64,000 nt of DNA from Flavonifractor sp. An92. GTDB taxonomy: Bacteria > Bacillota > Clostridia > Oscillospirales > Oscillospiraceae. Under the pieces are notes generated by a model. It did not search any database. It was not told the origin of the DNA and was given only the letters and a program-made list of their open reading frames with translations. The stretch's first letter is position 1. Each line of letters begins with the position of its first letter. Location of the stretch: the NCBI RefSeq assembly GCF_002159175.1, contig NZ_NFGZ01000004.1:62001-126000 (forward strand). The letters are read 5' to 3'. Positions 1 through 8,653 of this stretch are shown piece after piece. A program made the translations under genes and the position numbers.

Positions 1-1044
1 ATCGCGGCGCTGTGCATCGCCGCCGCCGTAGGCATCGGACAGCTGCGCCGGCCGTCCTATGAGGTGAACCAGGGGCTGAGCAGTTCCCAGGCCCTGGATA
101 CCTCCCTGAGCACATCCTCGATGGCGAAATTCCTGGACGACCAGGCGGGGATGCTTTCCGACACTGCGGAGAAGAGCGTGCTGCTCTATAACGCCAACTG
201 GGACCACCGCTATAACAGCGTGGTGGCCCTGGTGACGGTGGAGAGCGCCTCCGGCGACCTGGAGACGGCCGCCCTCAACGCGGCGCTCGACATGGGCCTG
301 GGCGAGGGGGACGCCATCCTCCTCATCGACGGAGAGAGCAACAGCTATTACCTCTATCCGGGCAACGAGTTTTCCACCATCCTCACCAGCAGCGTCCAGC
401 GGGACCTGGACGACCGGGTCCTCTCGGGGAACAGCTGGGAGGACGGCGTCCTCAGCTTCTATGAGGGCATGAATCAGGTCTACCTGAACGCCTTCAGCAC
501 TGGCAACGACATGCTGACCTCCGGCGGCGGCTATCCCGTCCGGATGGGCAGCAGTCTGGTGAGCATGCTGGTGGTGGCGGTGGTGCTGGTGCTGGTGGTG
601 TGCTCGGTGGCCGACCAGTACCGCTTCAACGACTACCGCCGGCGCTATTACGGCGTGCCCAACCCGCCGGTGGTGTTCCGGCCCATCTTCTTCTGGCACG
701 GCCCCCGGTACGGCTGGTACCGGCGGCGCTGGGCCCCGCCCCCGCCCCGTCCGCCCCATGGCGGGCCTGGCCCGGGCGGCTTTGGCGGTGACCCCGGCGG
801 CTTCGGCGGCGTGGGCAACCGCGGTCCCCGTGGCGGCGGCACCTTTGGCGGCCGTCCCTCCGGCGGCAGCCGGGGCGGGTTCGGCGGCTCCCGGGGCGGC
901 AGCGGCTTCGGTGGTTCCCGCGGCGGCGGCAGCTTCGGCGGCAGCCGCGGGGGCGGTTTTGGCGGCTCCCGTGGCGGTGGCTTCGGTGGCTCCCGCGGAG
1001 GCGGCGGTTCCCGGGGCGGCGGCTTCGGCGGCGGTCGGCGCTGA
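1..1044 (+). CDS. TPM-domain membrane protein with Gly/Arg/Ser-rich tail, 5' end cut off
   Basis: The reading frame is open from base 1, so the gene starts upstream of the window; an internal GTG at 64 should not be taken as the start. The visible 347 residues begin inside a hydrophobic segment (IAALCIAAAVGIG). A TPM-like domain follows (about residues 40-140 of the visible part, containing LGEGDAILLIDG), of the kind found in YgcG/MOLO-type proteins. Next come a second membrane segment (LVVAVVLVLVVC, about 183-198) and a basic, proline-rich linker. The last ~100 residues are a low-complexity tail of repeated GGSRGG units ending in GRR. The predicted topology is an external TPM domain between two membrane helices with the tail inside. 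The role is unknown; TPM proteins are linked to envelope maintenance in other bacteria. DUF975 follows after 12 bp. Confidence 0.8.
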   Translation: MAALCIAAAVGIGQLRRPSYEVNQGLSSSQALDTSLSTSSMAKFLDDQAGMLSDTAEKSVLLYNANWDHRYNSVVALVTVESASGDLETAALNAALDMGLGEGDAILLIDGESNSYYLYPGNEFSTILTSSVQRDLDDRVLSGNSWEDGVLSFYEGMNQVYLNAFSTGNDMLTSGGGYPVRMGSSLVSMLVVAVVLVLVVCSVADQYRFNDYRRRYYGVPNPPVVFRPIFFWHGPRYGWYRRRWAPPPPRPPHGGPGPGGFGGDPGGFGGVGNRGPRGGGTFGGRPSGGSRGGFGGSRGGSGFGGSRGGGSFGGSRGGGFGGSRGGGFGGSRGGGGSRGGGFGGGRR

Positions 1045-1056
1045 TCGGAGGTCCCC

Positions 1057-1824
1057 ATGGAGTGGAAGTTTGACCGTGTGCAGGCCAAACGGGAGGCCCG
1101 GGCCGCTCTGTCCGGCGCCCATCCCCATGTGATGCTGGTGACGCTTGTGTATGACCTGCTGGCCCTGGTGCCGCCTGTGGCCGCCATCGTGCTGGCGACG
1201 CTGAGCCTGACCTCCGAGGAGAACCTCACCATCACCGGCTGGGTGGTGCTGACCGTGCTGCTGGTGGTGCTGTCCTTTTACACATCGGTGGCCCAGGTGG
1301 GCTATCTCAGCTACGCAATGCGCCTCTTCCGGGGCGAGAACGCCGGGTTCTGGTGCCTGCTGGAGGGCTTTGCCCAGACCGGGCGGATTTTGCTCCTCTC
1401 GGTGGTGCAGTTTTTCCGCATCCTGCCGTGGATGATCCCGGCCGGGATCGTGATGACGGCGGGCACCCTGGCCCAGGAGTATCTGGGGCTGGTCGGGTTC
1501 TGTTTGATGATCCTGTGCCGGATTCTGTACGTGGTGTATCTGGTCTGGCTGTATCTGCGCTATGCGCTGGTGTGGTTTGTGGCGCTGGATTATCCGGAGC
1601 GGGGCGCCAACTGGGTCATCACCCGGAGCATCGAGGCCATGAAGGAGCGCAAATGGGCCTGCCTGAAGCTGGAGCTCTCCTTCCTGGGCTGGCAACTGCT
1701 CTCCTGCCTGACGCTGGGCATCCTGGGCCTGTGGGTGACGCCCTACCTGTGGGTGACCATGGCCCGCTTCTATGAGGCGGCGGTCCGCCCCGGCCAGGAG
1801 CAGCACATGCCCCTCACGTTCTGA
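1057..1824 (+). CDS. DUF975 family integral membrane protein
   Basis: This 255-residue protein begins with the short charged helix usual for DUF975 (KFDRVQAKREARAAL). Four to five strongly hydrophobic segments follow, at roughly residues 25-50, 62-88, 110-165 and 205-235. ATG at 1057 is preceded by CGGAGG at good spacing and lies 12 bp after the TPM gene, so the two are probably co-transcribed. The family is common in Firmicutes and has no established function. A bidirectional terminator follows directly. Confidence 0.8.
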   Translation: MEWKFDRVQAKREARAALSGAHPHVMLVTLVYDLLALVPPVAAIVLATLSLTSEENLTITGWVVLTVLLVVLSFYTSVAQVGYLSYAMRLFRGENAGFWCLLEGFAQTGRILLLSVVQFFRILPWMIPAGIVMTAGTLAQEYLGLVGFCLMILCRILYVVYLVWLYLRYALVWFVALDYPERGANWVITRSIEAMKERKWACLKLELSFLGWQLLSCLTLGILGLWVTPYLWVTMARFYEAAVRPGQEQHMPLTF

Positions 1825-1830
1825 TCCATA

Positions 1831-1867
1831 AAAAATAGCCTTCGGTCCAGGACCGAAGGCTATTTTT
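1831..1867. terminator. bidirectional intrinsic terminator
   Basis: A near-perfect inverted repeat (AAAATAGCCTTCGGTCC and its complement) is flanked by an A-run on the left and a T-run on the right. It can therefore stop transcription from the DUF975 gene and from the convergent DUF2752 gene. Confidence 0.85.
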
Positions 1868-2237
1868 ATATGCAGTTGCGCAGGATTCCGTACCCCACCA
1901 CCAGGATCACCAGGGTCCAGCCCAGAAGGCGCTGGCCGCGGCCCGGACGGCGGTCACCGGTGCGGACATAGTCCATTGCCTGCCACCCCACCAGCCCCAG
2001 AATGAGGGGGGAGAGGAGCAGCAGACCGGGGTTTGCCGCCCACGCCGCGGCAAAGTCCAGCCGCAGCAGGGCCAGACACATCCGGGTCACCCCGCAGCCG
2101 GGGCACTCCAGACCGGTGAGGGCGTGGAAGGGACAGGGGAGCCAGAGGCCGGTGACCGAGCCCCACAGGGCGTATCCAAGGCCCAGCAGGAGGACGATCC
2201 CCAGCCCCCGGAGCACCCGGAACAGACGGCGGCGCAT
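1866..2237 (-). CDS. DUF2752 domain membrane protein
   Basis: This is a small protein of 123 residues from the ATG at 2237; a TTG one codon upstream is the alternative start. It carries the DUF2752 signature: CPFHALTGLECPGCGVTR around residues 35-52, with three conserved cysteines followed by Thr-Arg. Hydrophobic segments lie near residues 10-28, 70-90 and 105-120. The start overlaps the stop of the upstream DUF4234 gene (TGATG), so the two are translationally coupled. The function of the family is unknown. Confidence 0.8.
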   Translation of the reverse strand: MRRRLFRVLRGLGIVLLLGLGYALWGSVTGLWLPCPFHALTGLECPGCGVTRMCLALLRLDFAAAWAANPGLLLLSPLILGLVGWQAMDYVRTGDRRPGRGQRLLGWTLVILVVGYGILRNCI

Positions 2238-2578
2238 CAAATGATGTCGTACTTGTTCAGCTCATTCTGGGCCAGAGCCATGGTGATGATGGACAGGCCG
2301 AAGATGTTCAGGATGAGGAAGATGATGGCCAAGCTACCGGTGGGCTCACCGTGCTCCATGCGGGCTTCGTCCAGACATTCGCCCATCTTGTAGCCCCAGT
2401 AGATGCCATAGATGCCGCAGGTGATGAGGCTGAGCACAAAGGCCATGGCGCCGGAGGTGGTGTAGCGGGCCGAGACCTGATTGACGTCGTCGGTGACACA
2501 GATGAACCAGTAGATGGCGTAGATACCGCAGGTGATGACACTGAACACAATGCACAGGGGAATGTTGCGCTGTTTCAT
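2237..2578 (-). CDS. DUF4234 domain membrane protein
   Basis: The 113-residue protein has a duplicated TCGIYxIYW motif (near residues 16 and 52) at the ends of two hydrophobic segments, plus a third C-terminal helix; this is the DUF4234 pattern. A GAGAGGAG ribosome site stands 6-7 bases before the ATG. It is first in a two-gene unit with the DUF2752 gene. The role is unknown. DUF4234 and DUF2752 proteins often occur next to each other, but I infer no shared function beyond membrane location. Confidence 0.8.
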   Translation of the reverse strand: MKQRNIPLCIVFSVITCGIYAIYWFICVTDDVNQVSARYTTSGAMAFVLSLITCGIYGIYWGYKMGECLDEARMEHGEPTGSLAIIFLILNIFGLSIITMALAQNELNKYDII

Positions 2579-2653
2579 AGTGAAAACTCCTCTCGCTCTT
2601 TCGGTATCCGTATCATACCAGATAACCGCCCGTTCTACAAGAGGGAAGGGGAT

Positions 2654-4315
2654 TTACTCCAGCACGGCGCCCCGGTCGGCGGAGGACACCAGCTTGGCGT
2701 AGCGGGCCAGATAGCCGGTCTTGATCTTGGGCTCGGGGCAGACCCACTGGGCCTTCCGCTGGGTCAGGACCTCGTCGGAGACGTCCAGGGTGATGGAGTG
2801 GTTGGGGATGTCGATGGAGATGATATCGCCCTCTTCCACCAGGCCGATGGGGCCGCCGCTGGCCGCCTCGGGGGAGACGTGGCCGATGGAAGCGCCCCGG
2901 GTGGCGCCGGAGAAGCGGCCGTCGGTGATGAGGGCCACGTCCTTGTCCAGACCCATGCCCGCGATGGCGCTGGTGGGGTTGAGCATTTCACGCATGCCGG
3001 GGCCGCCCTTGGGGCCCTCGTAGCGGATGACCACCACGTCGCCCGCCACGATCTTCCCGGCGTAGATGGCCTGGATGGCCTCCTCCTCGCTGTTGAACAC
3101 CCGGGCGGGGCCGCTGTGGACCATCATCTCGGGGGCCACGGCGGACTGCTTCACCACGCAGCCGTCGGGGGCCAGGTTGCCCTTGAGGACGGCGATGCCG
3201 CCGGTCTGGGAGTAGGGGTTCTCGATGGGCCGGATGAGCTCCGGGTCCAGATTGCGCACCCCCTCCAGGTTCTCGGCGATGGTCTTGCCGGTGCAGGTCA
3301 TGAGGCTGGTGTCCAGAAGGCCCTTCTTGTTGAGCTCCGCCATGACGGCGTACACGCCGCCGGCCCGCTCCAGGTCCTCCATGTAGGTCTCGCCCGCGGG
3401 GGCCAGGTGGCAGAGGTTGGGGGTCTTGGAGGAGATCTCATTGGCCATGTCGAAGGAGAGCTCAATGCCGCACTCATGGGCGATGGCGGGTAGGTGCAGC
3501 ATGGTGTTGGTGGAGCAGCCCAGGGCCATGTCGATGGTCTCGGCGTTGTGGAAGGCGGCCTCGGTCATGATGTCCCGGGGGCGGATGTCCTTCTTCACCA
3601 GCTCCATGATCTGCATGCCCGCGTGCTTGGCCAGGCGCAGCCGGGCGGACCACACGGCGGGGATGGTGCCGTTGCCCCGCAGGGCCATGCCGATGGCCTC
3701 GGTGAGGCAGTTCATGGAGTTGGCGGTGTACATGCCGGAGCAGGAGCCGCAGGTGGGGCAGGCGCAGTTCTCATACTCCTCCACGCCCGCTTCGTCCAGC
3801 TTCCCGGCGTAGTAGGCGCCCACGGCCTCGAACATGTGGGAGAGGCAGGTGCGCCGGCCGCTCTGGAGCCGTCCGGCCAGCATGGGGCCGCCGGAGCAGA
3901 AGATAGTGGGGATGTTCACGCGAGCGGCGGCCATCAGGAGGCCGGGCACGTTCTTGTCGCAGTTGGGGATCATCACCAAGCCGTCGAACTGGTGGGCCAT
4001 GGCCATGGCCTCGGTGGAGTCGGCGATCAGGTCCCGGGTCACCAGGGAGTACTTCATACCCACGTGGCCCATGGCGATGCCGTCGCACACGGCAATGGCG
4101 GGGAACTCCACCGGAGTGCCGCCGGCGGCGCGGATACCGGCCTTGACGGCCTCGGCGATCTTGTCCAGGTTCATGTGGCCGGGGACGATCTCATTGTAGG
4201 AGCAGACCACACCGATGAGGGGGCGCTCCAGCTCCTCCTTGGTGTAGCCAAGGGCGTACAGCAGGGAGCGGTTGGGGGCGGCGGGGATACCTTTTTTCAC
4301 AACGTCACTGCGCAT
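2654..4315 (-). CDS. ilvD: dihydroxy-acid dehydratase
   Basis: IlvD dehydrates 2,3-dihydroxy acids to the 2-oxo acids that precede valine, isoleucine and pantothenate. The 553-residue length is standard for the family. Fe-S cluster ligands are visible in NCDKN (about residue 118) and CPTCGSCSG (about 186-194). The C-terminal GRFSGATRG motif is also present. ATG at 4315 is chosen because GAGGAAT precedes it and MRSDVVKKG is the usual N terminus; in-frame codons further upstream lie across the promoter. The gene stands alone, with no other ilv gene nearby, and is divergent from an FCD-type GntR regulator. A related sugar-acid dehydratase is possible but less likely given the close match to IlvD motifs. 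Confidence 0.93.
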   Translation of the reverse strand: MRSDVVKKGIPAAPNRSLLYALGYTKEELERPLIGVVCSYNEIVPGHMNLDKIAEAVKAGIRAAGGTPVEFPAIAVCDGIAMGHVGMKYSLVTRDLIADSTEAMAMAHQFDGLVMIPNCDKNVPGLLMAAARVNIPTIFCSGGPMLAGRLQSGRRTCLSHMFEAVGAYYAGKLDEAGVEEYENCACPTCGSCSGMYTANSMNCLTEAIGMALRGNGTIPAVWSARLRLAKHAGMQIMELVKKDIRPRDIMTEAAFHNAETIDMALGCSTNTMLHLPAIAHECGIELSFDMANEISSKTPNLCHLAPAGETYMEDLERAGGVYAVMAELNKKGLLDTSLMTCTGKTIAENLEGVRNLDPELIRPIENPYSQTGGIAVLKGNLAPDGCVVKQSAVAPEMMVHSGPARVFNSEEEAIQAIYAGKIVAGDVVVIRYEGPKGGPGMREMLNPTSAIAGMGLDKDVALITDGRFSGATRGASIGHVSPEAASGGPIGLVEEGDIISIDIPNHSITLDVSDEVLTQRKAQWVCPEPKIKTGYLARYAKLVSSADRGAVLE

Positions 4316-4351
4316 GGGGATTCCTCCTTCAAACTGAAAACTCCAATGAGT

Positions 4352-4382
4352 TGTATGATTACACTTGCGTTGTATGACTACA
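4352..4382. promoter_or_regulatory. tandem 12-bp palindromic operators, probable FCD-regulator sites
   Basis: Two copies of TGTA-N4-TACA stand 19 bp apart: TGTATGATTACA at 4352-4363 and TGTATGACTACA at 4371-4382. The spacing is close to two helical turns, so two dimers could bind the same face. The second copy touches the -10 element of the ilvD promoter and the first lies just downstream of it. FadR/FCD GntR proteins bind short palindromes of this kind. Confidence 0.7.
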
Positions 4383-4410
4383 TAGTATATCATAGGAAAA
4401 GAGATGTCAA
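4382..4410 (-). promoter_or_regulatory. ilvD promoter
   Basis: On the minus strand, a perfect TTGACA (4410-4405) is followed after 17 bp by TACTAT (4387-4382); TATACT two bases earlier is an alternative -10. Transcription would start near 4375, inside the operator pair. Confidence 0.75.
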
Positions 4411-4424
4411 GAGGAGGGACGGAC

Positions 4425-5114
4425 ATGGAAGGGGAAAATCGCGCGCAGCAGACCGCCCGGCGGCTCTATGAGGGGATCGTGCTGGAGGGGCGTTTCCAGC
4501 CGGGGGAGAAGCTCCCCAACGAGCTGGAGCTGTCGGAGAGCCTGGGGGTGAGCCGCACCACCCTCCGGGACGCCATCCGCACCCTCACCGCCCGGGGGGT
4601 GCTGGAGGTGCGCCGGGGGAAGGGCACCTTCGTGGCCCAGCGGGTGGGGGAGCTGGATGACTACGGCTTTGCCGACCTGGGCCGGGTGAAGGGGCAGCTG
4701 CGGGACCTCTTCGAGCTGCGCAGCATCTTTGAGCCCGACGCCGCCCGCCTGGCCTGCCGCCGGGCCACCGAGGAGGAGCTGGCCGACATCCTGGCCCGGG
4801 GGGCCGAGGTGGAGCGGTGCATCCAGGCCGGGGAGGACCGCACCCAGGCCGACCGGGCGTTTCATGCCGCCATCGTCCGGGCGGCCCACAACGAGTTCCT
4901 GGTGCGCCTCTTGCCCCTCATCGACCGGGCGGTGGCCACCGCCATGACCGCCGGAGCCCACGAGGAGCAGCTGGCCGAGGACACCCTCCGGGACCACGCC
5001 CTGCTGCTGGACTTCTTCCGCCGCCGGGACGGGGAGGGGGCGGCCTGCGCCATGACCATCCACATGCGCCACAGCATGGACGTGATGGGGCTGGAGGAAC
5101 GGCGGGAGATATGA
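4425..5114 (+). CDS. GntR family regulator, FadR/FCD subfamily
   Basis: The first ~70 residues form a winged helix-turn-helix ([25 protein letters not shown], then RGKGTFV). An all-helical FCD ligand-binding domain with the expected acidic and histidine metal/ligand residues ([11 protein letters not shown], then LRDHALL and IHMRHS) occupies about 90-225. ATG at 4425 is preferred over ATG 4404 because GAGGAGGG lies directly before it and the homologous domain starts there. The gene diverges from ilvD across two palindromes, which suggests that it controls ilvD and perhaps itself. The ligand cannot be told from sequence. The downstream helicase follows after 28 bp. Confidence 0.85.
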   Translation: MEGENRAQQTARRLYEGIVLEGRFQPGEKLPNELELSESLGVSRTTLRDAIRTLTARGVLEVRRGKGTFVAQRVGELDDYGFADLGRVKGQLRDLFELRSIFEPDAARLACRRATEEELADILARGAEVERCIQAGEDRTQADRAFHAAIVRAAHNEFLVRLLPLIDRAVATAMTAGAHEEQLAEDTLRDHALLLDFFRRRDGEGAACAMTIHMRHSMDVMGLEERREI

Positions 5115-5142
5115 TACACTGGAGCAGAAAGGGGGGAGGACC

Positions 5143-7302
5143 GTGACCGATTATCTGGAGGGCCTGAACGGGCCCCAGCGCCAGGCGGTGACCACCACCG
5201 AGGGCTATGTGCGCCTGGTGGCGGGGGCGGGCTCGGGCAAGACCCGGGCGCTGGCCCGGCGCTTTGCCTATCTGGTGGAGGAGGCGGGCATTCTGCCCGG
5301 CAACATCCTCTGCGTCACCTTCACCAACAAGTCGGCCAACGAGATGCGCCAGCGCATCCACGCCCTCACCGGGGACCAGGACACCGGGTATGTGTGTACC
5401 TTCCACTCCTTCTGCGTCTCGGTGCTCCAGGAGGACAGCCACGTCATCCAGTACCCCAAGAGCTTCCTGGTGCTGGACAACGCCGACATCGACGCCATGC
5501 TGGCCATCCTCTACGAGGAGCGGGGTCTCACCCTCCGGGACATGACCTTCCGTCAGGCCCGGGACATGATCGAGGTGCGCAAGCTCTTTGAGAATCCCGA
5601 GTACTACCGGGACGTGCTGTCCATGGACCTGGAGCAGCTGCACCAGAAGTACCTGGATGCCACCGCACCCCGGGACATCCTTTTCTTCGGCTACCTCTAC
5701 CAGGAGAAGAAGTGCTTTGCCCTGGACTACAACGACCTCATCGTCTTTACCCTCTACCTCTTCGAGCAGAACGAGGCCGCCCGGCAGAAGTGGCAGGAGC
5801 GGCTGGAGTACATCATGATCGACGAGTTCCAGGACATCGACCAGCCCCAGTACCGGCTGATGGAGGTGCTCTGCGGCTACCACCGCAACCTCTTTGTGGT
5901 GGGGGACCCGGACCAGACCATCTACACCTGGCGAGGCGCCGATGTGCGCTATTTGCTGGACTTCCCCCAGAAATTCCCGGGCACCGAGACCATCCTCATG
6001 ATGGAGAACTACCGCTCCACGCCCCAGATTCTGGCGGCGGCCAACTCCCTCATTTCCCGCAACAAGGCCCGGATGGAGAAGAACCTGATTCCCCGCCATC
6101 CCGACGGGCAGCCGGTGCTCTGCCGTCTGGCGGGGAGCGAAGAGGAGGAGGCCGGGTGGATCTGTGGGCAGATCCTGGCCCTCCGGGACCAGGGTGTGCC
6201 CCTGCGGGACATCGCGGTGCTCTACCGGGCCCACTACCTGACCCGGACGGTGGAGGAGGTCTTTTTGAAGGCCAAGCTCCCCTACGCCATCACCAGCGGC
6301 GCGCCCTTCTTCCAGCGCAAGGAAATCAAGGATGCCCTGAGCTATCTGCGCCTCATCGCCTACCGGGACGACCTGTCTTTCCTGCGGGTGGCCAACGTGC
6401 CCCGTCGTAACCTGGGGGAGCGCCGGATGGGATTTTTGAAGGAGCAGGCGGCGGCCCGGGGCATTTCCCTCTACCAGACCATGCTGGAGGAGCTGGACGG
6501 CGAGGTGCTGCGGGGCAGCCGGGCGGCGGATCTGGCGGCGCTGGTGGAGGACCTGGGCCGGACCTGGTCGGGCCGCCCGGTGTCGGAGGTGCTGGCCCAG
6601 GTGCTGGACCGCAGCGGCTACGAGACCATGCTCCGCACCGAGGGCAGCCAGGAGCGGCTGGACAACCTGGCGGAGCTGAAGCAGTCGGTGTACGAGTACG
6701 AGACCACCTGCGGTGAGGAGGCCACCCTGGAGCACTATCTGGCCCATGTGGCCCTCTTCACCAACCAGGACGTGGACGACGGCCGAGAGGCGGTGCGCCT
6801 CATGACCGTCCACGCCGCCAAGGGCCTGGAATTCCCCTATGTGTTCCTGTGCGGCCTCAACGAGGGGGTGTTCCCCTCCAAGAAGGTCCGCACTCTGGAG
6901 GGCATGGAGGAGGAGCGGCGGCTGGCCTTCGTGGCCCTCACCCGGGCCCAGAAGGGGTTATACCTCTCGGCGGCAGGGGGAAGGAACTTTGACGGCTCCC
7001 CCAAGTACCCCTCACGTTTCCTGTTGGACATCGACCCCAAGTGCCTCACCTTCGACGGGGAGGTGCCGGAGGAGGAGTTGGCCGAGGCACGGCGCTTCAT
7101 CCACCAGCGGGACGCCCGCCTCCGCCCGGCGGAGGAGCAGGTGAGCCGGTTTCAGGCAGGGGACCGGGTGCGCCACGGGGTGTTCGGCACCGGCACCGTG
7201 CTGGGGGTGGACCCGGAGCGGGGGTGCTACCAGGTCCAGTTCGACGACATGCGGACCCCACGGGCCATTACCTTCCGGGCCAAACTGGAGCGCGAAGCAT
7301 AG
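5143..7302 (+). CDS. pcrA: UvrD/PcrA-type ATP-dependent DNA helicase
   Basis: This 719-residue superfamily 1A helicase unwinds DNA 3' to 5' in repair, replication restart and transcription-coupled processes. Visible motifs are the Q motif (LNGPQRQAV), Walker A GAGSGKT (28-34), motif II DEFQD (about 227-231), motif III QTIYTWRGA, motif V (VHAAKGLEF) and motif VI (VALTRAQ). The C terminus has the small Tudor-like fold seen in PcrA (VRHGVFGTGTVLGV), which contacts RNA polymerase in Bacillus. The start is GTG at 5143 behind GGGGGGAGGA. It may be co-transcribed with the upstream regulator. A second UvrD paralogue elsewhere cannot be excluded, so the symbol is tentative. Confidence 0.88.
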   Translation: MTDYLEGLNGPQRQAVTTTEGYVRLVAGAGSGKTRALARRFAYLVEEAGILPGNILCVTFTNKSANEMRQRIHALTGDQDTGYVCTFHSFCVSVLQEDSHVIQYPKSFLVLDNADIDAMLAILYEERGLTLRDMTFRQARDMIEVRKLFENPEYYRDVLSMDLEQLHQKYLDATAPRDILFFGYLYQEKKCFALDYNDLIVFTLYLFEQNEAARQKWQERLEYIMIDEFQDIDQPQYRLMEVLCGYHRNLFVVGDPDQTIYTWRGADVRYLLDFPQKFPGTETILMMENYRSTPQILAAANSLISRNKARMEKNLIPRHPDGQPVLCRLAGSEEEEAGWICGQILALRDQGVPLRDIAVLYRAHYLTRTVEEVFLKAKLPYAITSGAPFFQRKEIKDALSYLRLIAYRDDLSFLRVANVPRRNLGERRMGFLKEQAAARGISLYQTMLEELDGEVLRGSRAADLAALVEDLGRTWSGRPVSEVLAQVLDRSGYETMLRTEGSQERLDNLAELKQSVYEYETTCGEEATLEHYLAHVALFTNQDVDDGREAVRLMTVHAAKGLEFPYVFLCGLNEGVFPSKKVRTLEGMEEERRLAFVALTRAQKGLYLSAAGGRNFDGSPKYPSRFLLDIDPKCLTFDGEVPEEELAEARRFIHQRDARLRPAEEQVSRFQAGDRVRHGVFGTGTVLGVDPERGCYQVQFDDMRTPRAITFRAKLEREA

Positions 7303-7349
7303 AAAGACCGCGGACGGAGCTGTTTGCTCCGCCCGCGGTCCGTTCTTTT
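7301..7349. terminator. bidirectional terminator between helicase and cupin regulator
   Basis: A long hairpin (AGAAAGACCGCGGACGGAGC against GCTCCGCCCGCGGTCCGTTCTTT) begins immediately after the helicase stop and ends at the stop codon of the convergent regulator. Pairing of the outer AGAA/TTCT leaves a short T-run on the plus strand. Confidence 0.75.
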
Positions 7350-7899
7350 ATTTATGGTAGTAGATGAGCATGCTCAGCTCCGCATCCGTTCCGCCTGGGT
7401 TGCGGTAGCCGTGGGGCACGTCGGCCTTGAAGCGGATGGAGTCCCCCTTTTCCAGGGTGTAGACCTCCTCCGCCACCGTGATCTCGGCGGTCCCGGCAAA
7501 GACCGTGATGGACTCCTCCGCGCCGCTCAGGTGGGGCTGAGCCTGGAGCTGTCCGCCGGGGCGGATGACGATGCGGTAGGTCTCAAAGAGCCGCTCCTCG
7601 TCAAAGGGAAAGACGGGGTAATTGAGATAGTTCCCTCCGTCCTCGGCCAGGGGCTCCGCCTCACTCCCACGCCGCACCGTCACGGCGGGGCCCGACCCGT
7701 CCAGCAGGGCGGTGAAGGAGACCTTGTAGCCGTTGGCGATCTTCCACAGCACCGAGATGGTGGGGTTGACCTCCCCCTTTTCGATCTGGGCCAGCATGCT
7801 CCGGGACACGCCGGTGAGGGCGGCGGCGCTGTCCAGGGTCAGCTTCCGCTCGGTGCGGATGGCCCGGGCCCGCTGGGCGATGATGCTGTTGATCTCCAT
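7348..7899 (-). CDS. XRE-family regulator with C-terminal cupin domain
   Basis: The protein has 183 residues. Residues 5-60 form an HTH_3 domain (RKLTLDSAAALTGVSRSMLAQIEKG). Residues 105-180 form a cupin barrel (PHLSGAEESITVFAGTAEITV ... GDSIRFKADVPHGY). Such HTH-cupin proteins are usually one-component sensors of a small metabolite that regulate the neighbouring gene. ATG at 7899 is chosen because GGAGGTG lies before it; the longer frame upstream runs into non-family sequence. It is divergent from a LysE-type exporter across about 120 bp, so control of amino-acid export is the natural inference. Confidence 0.85.
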   Translation of the reverse strand: MEINSIIAQRARAIRTERKLTLDSAAALTGVSRSMLAQIEKGEVNPTISVLWKIANGYKVSFTALLDGSGPAVTVRRGSEAEPLAEDGGNYLNYPVFPFDEERLFETYRIVIRPGGQLQAQPHLSGAEESITVFAGTAEITVAEEVYTLEKGDSIRFKADVPHGYRNPGGTDAELSMLIYYHK

Positions 7900-8022
7900 G
7901 CAAAGACACCTCCGGGGAGATTGACAAGATAATAGAATAAGAGTACAATATACAGGAATCCAATATCCTGGACGAATCTGCCATGATGCTATCATACCAT
8001 GGCGGGAAAGGGGCTGTCAAAC

Positions 8023-8610
8023 ATGTTTCCCTGGGGATCGTTTCTCACCTACGCGGTGGTCACGGCGGTGACGCCGGGGCCAAACAACCTGATGTCCCTC
8101 TCCAACGGCTGCCGCCTGGGCTTCCGGCGGGCGCTGCCCTTCAATCTGGGGATCTGGGTGGGCTTCTCGGTGGTGATGGTGCTGTGTACCCTGTGCTGCT
8201 CCCTGCTCTCCACCCTTATCCCCCAGATCAAGCTCCCCATGCTGGTGGTGGGGGCGGCGTACATGCTCCACCTGGCCTGGGGCACCTTTCGCAGTACCGG
8301 CGCGGAGGTGGAGGGGCGGCAGGCCCGCAGCGGCTTCGGCTCGGGGCTGCTGCTCCAGTTCGTCAACGCCAAGATCTACCTCTACGGCATCCTGTCCATG
8401 GAGGCCTATGTCCTGCCCTACTACCAGGGGCGGCCTGTGGTGCTCCTGGCCTTCGCGCTGCTGCTGGCCTTCGTGGGGTTCTTCTTCACCCTGTGCTGGT
8501 CGGCTTTTGGTGCGGTGTTCCAGCGCCTCTTCACCGCCCACGCCCGGGTGGTGAACACCGTGATGGCCCTGCTGCTGGTCTGGTGCGCGGTGTCCCTCTT
8601 CCTGAATTGA
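8023..8610 (+). CDS. LysE/RhtB family amino-acid exporter
   Basis: The protein is 195 residues long from ATG 8023. The signature VTPGPNNLMSLSNG follows the first hydrophobic stretch, and about six membrane segments are spread over the protein, as in RhtB/LysE efflux carriers for amino acids. GAAAGGGG lies about ten bases before 8023, whereas ATG 7999 has no ribosome site; 7999 would add eight residues. The divergent HTH-cupin protein is its likely regulator. The substrate is unknown. Confidence 0.82.
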   Translation: MFPWGSFLTYAVVTAVTPGPNNLMSLSNGCRLGFRRALPFNLGIWVGFSVVMVLCTLCCSLLSTLIPQIKLPMLVVGAAYMLHLAWGTFRSTGAEVEGRQARSGFGSGLLLQFVNAKIYLYGILSMEAYVLPYYQGRPVVLLAFALLLAFVGFFFTLCWSAFGAVFQRLFTAHARVVNTVMALLLVWCAVSLFLN

Positions 8611-8619
8611 GCGAAAAAT

Positions 8620-8650
8620 AACCCCCGGAACCGAAGTTCCGGGGGTTGTT
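8620..8650. terminator. bidirectional terminator
   Basis: A 12-bp perfect stem AACCCCCGGAAC / GTTCCGGGGGTT with a CGAA tetraloop-like apex sits between the convergent LysE and deacetylase genes. It is flanked by an AAAAATA run and TTGTTGG. Confidence 0.8.
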
Positions 8651-8653
8651 GGC

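Noticed and set aside
780-1040. Short-period Gly/Arg/Ser repeats resembling a repeat array
   Set aside because: The repeats are in frame within the TPM protein and lack the unique spacers of a CRISPR array.
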